Origin: BRH-c25 sp035627615
Lineage (GTDB): Bacteria > Bacillota > Clostridia > Lutisporales > Lutisporaceae
Assembly (NCBI GenBank): GCA_035627615.1
Contig: DASPLL010000018.1
Location: 62,001-126,000 of the forward strand
Direction: 5' to 3'
Length of the DNA: 64,000 bases
Both the position numbers and the translations under genes were made by a program. Of this stretch, positions 59,155 through 64,000 are shown one piece after another. Under the pieces are notes generated by a model. That model saw nothing but the letters and a program-made list of their open reading frames with translations, did no database searches and was not told where the DNA came from. Position 1 is the first letter of the stretch, and each line of letters begins with the position of its first letter.

Positions 59155-60744
59155 ATGCCACTAGAGTTAATAAAAAACCCACTCAAAGTATCCAGGATAA
59201 TAGGCGAAAATGTATTCAGCACGGTAGTAGAAGAAGATATAAATGTGCCGGACATAAACCCGGATTTATACAAGATACTGGCTCCCAGCGCAACTGTACA
59301 GCTGAAGGATTGCGAGGTGTTGAACGACAAGGTCGTAGTAAATGGTCAGGTGCTTATAAGCATATTATATGCAGCAGATGATGAAGGAAAACCACTCTGC
59401 AATATGGATATAGCTGCGAACTTTTCGCAGGGCATTGAAATACCGGGTGCCAGGCCTAAGATGAAAGAAAATATCAATACGGTGATTCAACATATTGACT
59501 GTTATATGATCAACTCAAGAAAACTTAGTGTTAAGGTCATTATGGACCTGTCCTGCAAGGTCGAGGATCTGTTTGATCTGGAGCTGGCCGCAGATGTAAG
59601 GGGTTTGTCAGATATTCAGGTACTCCGCGAGCCAGGCAGCTTTAAACAGGTGGTAGGTTATAATAAAGACCGCTATGAGTTTAACGAAGAGCTTAATCTG
59701 GCAGCTGATCTGCCTGCAATAAGCAAGCTACTAAGATCGGATTACAAGGTAGTTGTAAAGGATGAGAAAGCAATTGACGGCAAGGTTGAAGTAAATGGAA
59801 TACTGGGAGTAAACATACTGTATAAGACTGATATTGAGGAAAAGCAGTTGCAGTATCAGGAGTTTGAGGTGCCATTCACTCAATACATAGAGATCCCGGC
59901 AGCAGAGAAAAACATGGAGTGCACGACAGACAATACCCTCCAGGAATGCTACGTAGAGGTCTCTGAGGATGAGAATGGTGACAGGCGCGTACTGAATGCC
60001 TATATGGTCCTCAGCATGGGGGCAAAAGTATTTAAGGACACTGAGCAGGACATAGTAATAGATGCATACAGTCCGAGCAATGTTGTGGATATAGAAAAGA
60101 ACATGTTCTCCTTCAGTGAGTTTGTCGGCAAAGGCCGCTCGAATATTGTGGTCAAGGAAACCATGGGCATAAAGCATGGAGATCCTGAAATAGAAAAGGT
60201 ATGCTATGTGGATGTGATGCCCATTGTAAATGAAGTGAAGCTTTTGGATGACAGGGTGATGCTGGAGGGAATGATGGAGTGCACGGCAGTCTATGTGACT
60301 TCATATAGTGCAGAACCTATGTGCAGTATGACAGAACAGATTCCTTTCAGACATTCCATGGACATATCCGGTGTAAGGCTTGGGATGCCGTATACTGTAA
60401 AATGCAGTGCCGACAGTGTAAGCTTCACCCAGATAAACAATGAGGTAATTGAGGTCAGGGCAGTACTTGGGGTATATGCAGAAGCTGTCAGGTATACTGA
60501 GAAGAAGCTGGTGGGAAAGGTAGAAGCAGTGGAAGGCGTGAGCATAGACTATGGAAGGATACCGGCGGTGACCATATATATGGTTCAGAGGGGTGATACC
60601 CTGTGGAGCATCGCAAAGAGGTATAACACTACAGTGGATGCCCTGGCTAGGCTGAATGACATTGAAAACCCCAGCAGAGTAACAAATGGTATGCAGATAA
60701 TGGTATTGAAGAATATGCGGGTAGGGCAGAGTGTAAATAAATAA
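59155..60744 (+). CDS. SPOCS-domain (DUF3794) and LysM spore coat protein
   Basis: A 529-residue sporulation protein. Three SPOCS/DUF3794 units fill residues 1-460 (the start ELIKNPLKVSRIIGENVFS is typical) and a LysM domain lies at about 475-520 (YMVQRGDTLWSIAKRYN). SPOCS-LysM proteins resemble SipL of Clostridioides, which links the coat to the forespore cortex; that role is from the family. No signal peptide is seen, as expected for delivery from the mother cell. AGGAGGAGG gives a strong ribosome site. It ends with a terminator. Confidence 0.9.
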   Translation: MPLELIKNPLKVSRIIGENVFSTVVEEDINVPDINPDLYKILAPSATVQLKDCEVLNDKVVVNGQVLISILYAADDEGKPLCNMDIAANFSQGIEIPGARPKMKENINTVIQHIDCYMINSRKLSVKVIMDLSCKVEDLFDLELAADVRGLSDIQVLREPGSFKQVVGYNKDRYEFNEELNLAADLPAISKLLRSDYKVVVKDEKAIDGKVEVNGILGVNILYKTDIEEKQLQYQEFEVPFTQYIEIPAAEKNMECTTDNTLQECYVEVSEDENGDRRVLNAYMVLSMGAKVFKDTEQDIVIDAYSPSNVVDIEKNMFSFSEFVGKGRSNIVVKETMGIKHGDPEIEKVCYVDVMPIVNEVKLLDDRVMLEGMMECTAVYVTSYSAEPMCSMTEQIPFRHSMDISGVRLGMPYTVKCSADSVSFTQINNEVIEVRAVLGVYAEAVRYTEKKLVGKVEAVEGVSIDYGRIPAVTIYMVQRGDTLWSIAKRYNTTVDALARLNDIENPSRVTNGMQIMVLKNMRVGQSVNK

Positions 60745-60759
60745 TCAAATATGCTCATT

Positions 60760-60794
60760 TAAAGCAGGAGATAAAATCCTGCTTTTGTTTTTTC
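60760..60794 (+). terminator. Rho-independent terminator after the SPOCS/LysM gene
   Basis: AAAGCAGGA and TCCTGCTTT pair around GATAAAA and are followed by TGTTTTTTC. Confidence 0.88.
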
Positions 60795-60854
60795 AAGAAT
60801 ATACTAAAATCAAGTGATTTGTATTATAATAAAAATGGGGGAATATGTATACAT

Positions 60855-60950
60855 TAGGCAATAGGCACGGGGCAATAGGCAATAGGATTTAGCCGGGCTT
60901 CGAAGTATTGGCTGAATCCCATTGCCTATCGCCCATTGCCCATTGCCCCG
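60855..60950. repeat. Composite repeat: CAATAGG arms with TTCGAAG core
   Basis: GGCAATAGGCACGGGGCAAT units face CCCATTGCCTATCGCCCATT units across CCGGGCTTCGAAGTATTGG. It ends just before ispE and provides a spurious in-frame start at 60936. Confidence 0.78.
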
Positions 60951-60968
60951 ATAATGGAGCGTGATATT

Positions 60969-61838
60969 TTGAATACACAGAGCGGCAGGGCAGCTGCAAA
61001 GATAAACCTTGCTATTGATGTTCTAAGGAAAAGACCGGATGGATACCATGACGTATCAATGATAATGCAGTCTGTTGCATTATATGACACAATTACTGTA
61101 AGGACTTTAAAGGGTGAAATAAGAGTTACTTCAAACACTGACAAGATACCGACGGATAATGGGAATATAGTTTATAAAGCCGCCGAGTATTTAAAAATGA
61201 AATATAATGTCAAGGAAGGCGTACATATAAATATCGATAAAACAATACCTATTGCTGCAGGGCTTGCAGGAGGAAGCGCAGATGCGGCGATGACACTTAA
61301 GCTTCTGAACAAAGCATGGAATCTGCGTTTATCAAAAAATGAAATTCTTGAGGCGGGGAAAAAGCTGGGCTCTGATGTGCCTTTCTGCATTCAGGGCGGT
61401 ACTGCTCATGCAGAAGGCCTCGGTGAAAAGCTGACCCCTCTTGCAGGCATCCCCGACTGTCTTATATTACTGGCAAAGCCGGCTGTGAGCATATCCACAA
61501 AAGAGGTCTATGAAGGCCTGCAGCTTGAAAGTATTGAAAAGCGGCCTGATATCAAGGATATGATAAGGTGCATGGAGGATAGGGATCTGGAGGGCATTGC
61601 AGTGAATATGTGCAATGTACTCGAAACAGTGACAGTAAAGAAATGTCCGCAAATAGAGGAACTGAAGGGAAAACTTGTGGAATACGGTGCTCTGGGAAGC
61701 ATGATGAGCGGCAGCGGACCGACAGTATTTGGGATTTTTAAGGACAATGCATCTGCATATAATGCATATGATCATATAAAAGACATGGTGAATGAGATAT
61801 TCGTAGTAAAGACTATAAATCAGACCTGGGATTTTTGA
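60969..61838 (+). CDS. ispE: 4-diphosphocytidyl-2-C-methyl-D-erythritol kinase
   Basis: A GHMP kinase of the MEP isoprenoid pathway. The motifs are AKINLAIDVLRKRPDGYHD, PIAAGLAGGSADAA (ATP loop) and MSGSGPTVFGIF. The frame opens at ATG 60936 within repeat DNA; the TTG at 60969 has GGAGCGTGAT at proper spacing and leads to the family N-terminus (289 residues). Gene order veg ... ispE recalls Bacillus. Confidence 0.94.
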   Translation: MNTQSGRAAAKINLAIDVLRKRPDGYHDVSMIMQSVALYDTITVRTLKGEIRVTSNTDKIPTDNGNIVYKAAEYLKMKYNVKEGVHINIDKTIPIAAGLAGGSADAAMTLKLLNKAWNLRLSKNEILEAGKKLGSDVPFCIQGGTAHAEGLGEKLTPLAGIPDCLILLAKPAVSISTKEVYEGLQLESIEKRPDIKDMIRCMEDRDLEGIAVNMCNVLETVTVKKCPQIEELKGKLVEYGALGSMMSGSGPTVFGIFKDNASAYNAYDHIKDMVNEIFVVKTINQTWDF

Positions 61839-61877
61839 TTGATTTTTGTATTAGAATACTAAGAGGGGGCGATACTA

Positions 61878-62573
61878 ATGGAAAAGGATTTTTTTGAATT
61901 GAAGTTGGACAACTATAAACCTTTAAGGGAAGTAGTATTTGAGTCGGTCAGGGGTGCTATCTTATCAGGGATATTGAAACCAGGGGAAAGACTTATGGAA
62001 GTGCAGCTTGCAGAAAAGCTGGGGGTCAGCAGAACCCCTATAAGAGAGGCTATAAGAAAGCTTGAACTGGAAGGCCTGGTTATAATGCTGCCCAGAAAGG
62101 GTGCATATGTAGCAGACCTTTCCATTAAGGATATAACTGACGTTCTGGAAATCAGGGCTGCACTGGAAGGTCTGGCTTCAGGCCTTGCAGCATTGAGAAT
62201 GACCGAAGATGAGATTGAGGAGCTTAAATTGACTGCGCAGCATTTCAGTCAGGCAATAGAAGCGGATGATTTTGACGGGATCGTGCAGATGGATATTGAG
62301 TTTCATGACAGGATATTCAGATCCACAAGAAACGAGAAGCTGCTTCAGATAACAAACAATCTTAGGGAACAGGTCCAGCGGTTCAGGATAATGTATATCA
62401 ACAAATCAAACAAGTCAAAGGAATTGGCAAAGGAACACTTTGAGATTGCTGAGGCAATTTCAAAAAGAGATATGGATAAAGCTGAGAAAATAGCGATAAA
62501 GCATATCGAAAATGCAGAAAAATATATATTGAAAATGGTCGGGAATTCATCAGAGGACAATGATGAGCTGTAG
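61878..62573 (+). CDS. GntR-family transcriptional regulator, FadR/FCD subfamily
   Basis: A 231-residue regulator. The winged-helix DNA-binding part includes ILSGILKPGERLMEVQLAEKL and VSRTPIREAIRKLELEGL; the C-terminal FCD domain follows with MDIEFHDRIFRSTRNEKL (metal/effector-binding histidines). The effector is unknown. It lies 39 bases behind ispE and ahead of a nucleotidyltransferase, an order I recognise as common in clostridia. AGAGGGGGCGAT precedes the ATG. Confidence 0.9.
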   Translation: MEKDFFELKLDNYKPLREVVFESVRGAILSGILKPGERLMEVQLAEKLGVSRTPIREAIRKLELEGLVIMLPRKGAYVADLSIKDITDVLEIRAALEGLASGLAALRMTEDEIEELKLTAQHFSQAIEADDFDGIVQMDIEFHDRIFRSTRNEKLLQITNNLREQVQRFRIMYINKSNKSKELAKEHFEIAEAISKRDMDKAEKIAIKHIENAEKYILKMVGNSSEDNDEL

Positions 62574-62625
62574 GGGCGGTCATCGGCCGTCCGTATGTAC
62601 TAGGGGCGAACAGCCTTCGCCCGCA
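62570..62625. repeat. Two GTAGGGGCG-type palindromic cassettes
   Basis: TGTAGGGGCGGTCATCGGCC and CTAGGGGCGAACAGCCTTCG, each with its inverse half, lie side by side. The first begins at the stop codon of the GntR gene. Confidence 0.65.
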
Positions 62626-62645
62626 AATAGAAAGGATTGAGCCAA

Positions 62646-63389
62646 GTGGATGTAATAGTCCTTGCAGGGGAAAAAAGGGATAGCAGCGGCAGTATCGGTG
62701 AAGAAAAGATGAATAAAGCCTTTTACAAGATCAAGAATAAGCATATGATAGAATATGTGGTGGAAACCCTCAGAAAGTCCAGTCTTATCGGAAGAATTGC
62801 CGTTGTAGGACCAAAGGATAAGCTGCTGCCGGTAATAGGGGGTATCGTGGATAATATTATCGAAGGGACGGATTCGATAGTATCAAATATACTGCTTGCT
62901 TTGGATTATTTTTCAGGAGAAAAGGAGATTCTGATCGTGACCTCCGACATTCCTATGATCACAAGGGAAGCAATAGAGGATTTCATAGCAAGATGCAGGC
63001 AGAAGGATGTTGAACTGTGCTATTCAATTGTTGATAAGAAGGTAAACGACGAAAAATACCCCGGGGTCAGGAGGACCTATGCACGGCTTTGGGAAGGCCA
63101 GTTTACCGGAGGCAACGTATTTTGCTTCCGACCGGAAGTTGTGGATAAGTGCAGGGATTTTGTCGAGCAGATGCTTGAATACAGGAAAAGCCCTACAAAG
63201 ATGGCCAGAGTCCTGGGTTTTGGTTTTTTGCTGAGACTCGCACTCGGAATCCTGACTATCAATGCAATACAAAGGAAATGTGAGTCCCTTCTGGGGATAA
63301 GGGGAGCCGCTATTATATCCCCCTATCCTGAAATAGGTAATGATGTGGACAGACTGAGTGATCTGGAAATCATAGAAAAGTATATGTGA
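62646..63389 (+). CDS. Nucleotidyltransferase-fold (MobA-like NTP transferase) protein
   Basis: A 247-residue protein of the NTP-transferase superfamily. DVIVLAGEKRD is the nucleotide-binding start (the usual GGxGxR is altered), and VTSDIPMITREAIEDF carries the metal Asp. The substrate is unknown; MobA-like annotation is by fold only. GTG 62646 is preferred, being about ten bases after AAAGG; a TTG three codons upstream is possible. It is the third gene of the ispE-gntR unit. Confidence 0.78.
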   Translation: MDVIVLAGEKRDSSGSIGEEKMNKAFYKIKNKHMIEYVVETLRKSSLIGRIAVVGPKDKLLPVIGGIVDNIIEGTDSIVSNILLALDYFSGEKEILIVTSDIPMITREAIEDFIARCRQKDVELCYSIVDKKVNDEKYPGVRRTYARLWEGQFTGGNVFCFRPEVVDKCRDFVEQMLEYRKSPTKMARVLGFGFLLRLALGILTINAIQRKCESLLGIRGAAIISPYPEIGNDVDRLSDLEIIEKYM

Positions 63390-63393
63390 TCAC

Positions 63394-63425
63394 AAAAGAC
63401 CTACCGGTTAACCGGCAGGTCTTTT
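63394..63425 (+). terminator. Rho-independent terminator of the ispE-gntR-nucleotidyltransferase unit
   Basis: AAAGACCT and AGGTCTTT enclose CCGGTTAACCGG, and Ts follow. Confidence 0.88.
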
Positions 63426-63432
63426 TCTTGTT

Positions 63433-63832
63433 GTATAAGAAAGAAAAGTTTATGCCGGGAATAGTAGCTGTCATACATACCTTCGGAAGGGATTTGAAAT
63501 GGAATCCCCATGTACATGTGCTGATGACACAGGGGGCTATGGGGAAGAGCGGAAAATGGAGAAAGATAAAATACATACCATATGACATGCTGCGAAAAAG
63601 ATGGGAAACACTACTGCTTAAAAACCTTGAAGAGAGAATAGGGAAGAAGAAAGTCAAGGCGTTAAAAGATTCTATGTACAAGAAATATGACAAGGGATTT
63701 TATGTATATGCAAAAGGTGAAATGAAGGATGCCAGAGGGGCGGCACAGTATGTAGGAAGATATATGGGGAGACCGGCAATAGCAGAGAGCAGGATAATCG
63801 GATATGATGGGGAAAAAGTAACCTTACTGTAA
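63433..63832 (+). pseudogene. IS91-like (HUH/Y2) transposase remnant, 5'-truncated
   Basis: About 130 residues match the catalytic core of IS91/IS801-type rolling-circle transposases: the HUH motif in NPHVHVLMTQGAM and the tyrosine region QYVGRYMGRPAIAESRI with its two tyrosines. The N-terminal zinc-finger region is absent, because the frame runs straight out of the preceding terminator. The frame stops soon after GYDGEKVTLL, earlier than complete members. It is probably a dead fragment. Confidence 0.75.
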
Positions 63833-63839
63833 GAACAAA

Positions 63840-64000
63840 ATGAGCTGGGATGGGATATATGACGGAAAAGGGGAGAATTTAGGGTTAAAAATACGAGATA
63901 AGCTAGAGGGGAAAGTACAAGTAGAAATCAGAGAGCTGTTAGAAATGTATGAAGCAGTAAAGTCAATAAGTAAAGGAAAGCTAGAACCGTTATTTAGATA
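63840..64000 (+). CDS. Unidentified ORF running off the window end
   Basis: An open frame from ATG 63840 continues to the window edge (53 codons seen). It begins MSWDGIYDGKGENLGLKIRD and is rich in Lys and Glu. I do not recognise it. It follows the transposase remnant by only seven bases, so it may belong to a mobile element. No clear ribosome site is present. Confidence 0.35.
   Translation, partial: MSWDGIYDGKGENLGLKIRDKLEGKVQVEIRELLEMYEAVKSISKGKLEPLFR

Overview
The window is a stretch of low-to-moderate GC chromosome from an anaerobic, endospore-forming Firmicute of class Clostridia. This is inferred from several things together: a SigI/RsgI signalling pair, AddAB instead of RecBCD, an oxygen-sensitive [FeS] dehydratase-type reductase with its activase, CotS-type spore-coat kinases, YabG, Veg, SpoIID and SPOCS/LysM spore proteins, an arginine deiminase pathway, and strong AGGAGG-type ribosome sites often followed by TTG or GTG starts. 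No rRNA, tRNA or CRISPR array was seen.

Layout. 1-6236: 3' end of a type-2 isoleucyl-tRNA synthetase, a DMT-family transporter, a membrane-anchored metallophosphoesterase, and a three-gene double-cubane reductase / Se-S-carrier-like / activase operon. 6615-13836: the addB-addA recombination nuclease operon. 13846-20952 (minus strand): a seven-gene operon that looks like a re-engineered teichoic-acid D-alanylation (Dlt) system: carrier protein, class-II aaRS-like amino acid:carrier ligase in place of DltA, GNAT, SGNH/DltD-like protein, a 38-residue DltX-like peptide, a DltB-like MBOAT, and a 1012-residue membrane-anchored protein with FG-GAP/VCBS-like repeats. 21070-25219: a small flagellar-region-like protein, sigI-rsgI, a TPR protein and signal peptidase I. 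25599-30450: sbcD-sbcC. 30595-32091: M32 carboxypeptidase. 32101-40011: a complete histidine operon (hisZ-G-D-C-B-H-A-F-IE) preceded by a promoter, a leader peptide with three consecutive His codons and an attenuator. 40273-45176: manC, a large lipoprotein with a degenerate transglutaminase-like end, and a CotSA-like glycosyltransferase. 45432-52931: four CotS-family kinase-fold proteins (one a clear pseudokinase), a His-rich coiled-coil peptide, yabG, and a SpoIID domain fused to a pseudo-amidase. 53150-63389: veg, an arcA-arcB-arcC cluster, a uracil permease, a SPOCS/LysM coat protein, ispE, a GntR regulator and a nucleotidyltransferase. The right edge holds a broken IS91-like transposase and an unidentified partial ORF.

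The other distinctive property is the intergenic DNA. Nearly every operon boundary, and several gaps inside operons, carries mosaic short-repeat elements. In them, tandem micro-repeats (GAGGCTGC, GATACGA, CAATAGG, GACTAG or CACGTGG types) face their own inverse complement across a GGCTTCGAAG core and palindromic GTAGGGGCG cassettes. A separate 105-nt double-hairpin element occurs twice in full and once in part.

The leading candidate for an undescribed system is the Dlt-like operon. Its ligase, carrier, membrane peptide, MBOAT and SGNH-like members together suggest amino-acid esterification of an extracytoplasmic polymer using an aaRS-derived activating enzyme. All calls rest on reading the sequence; no database search was run.
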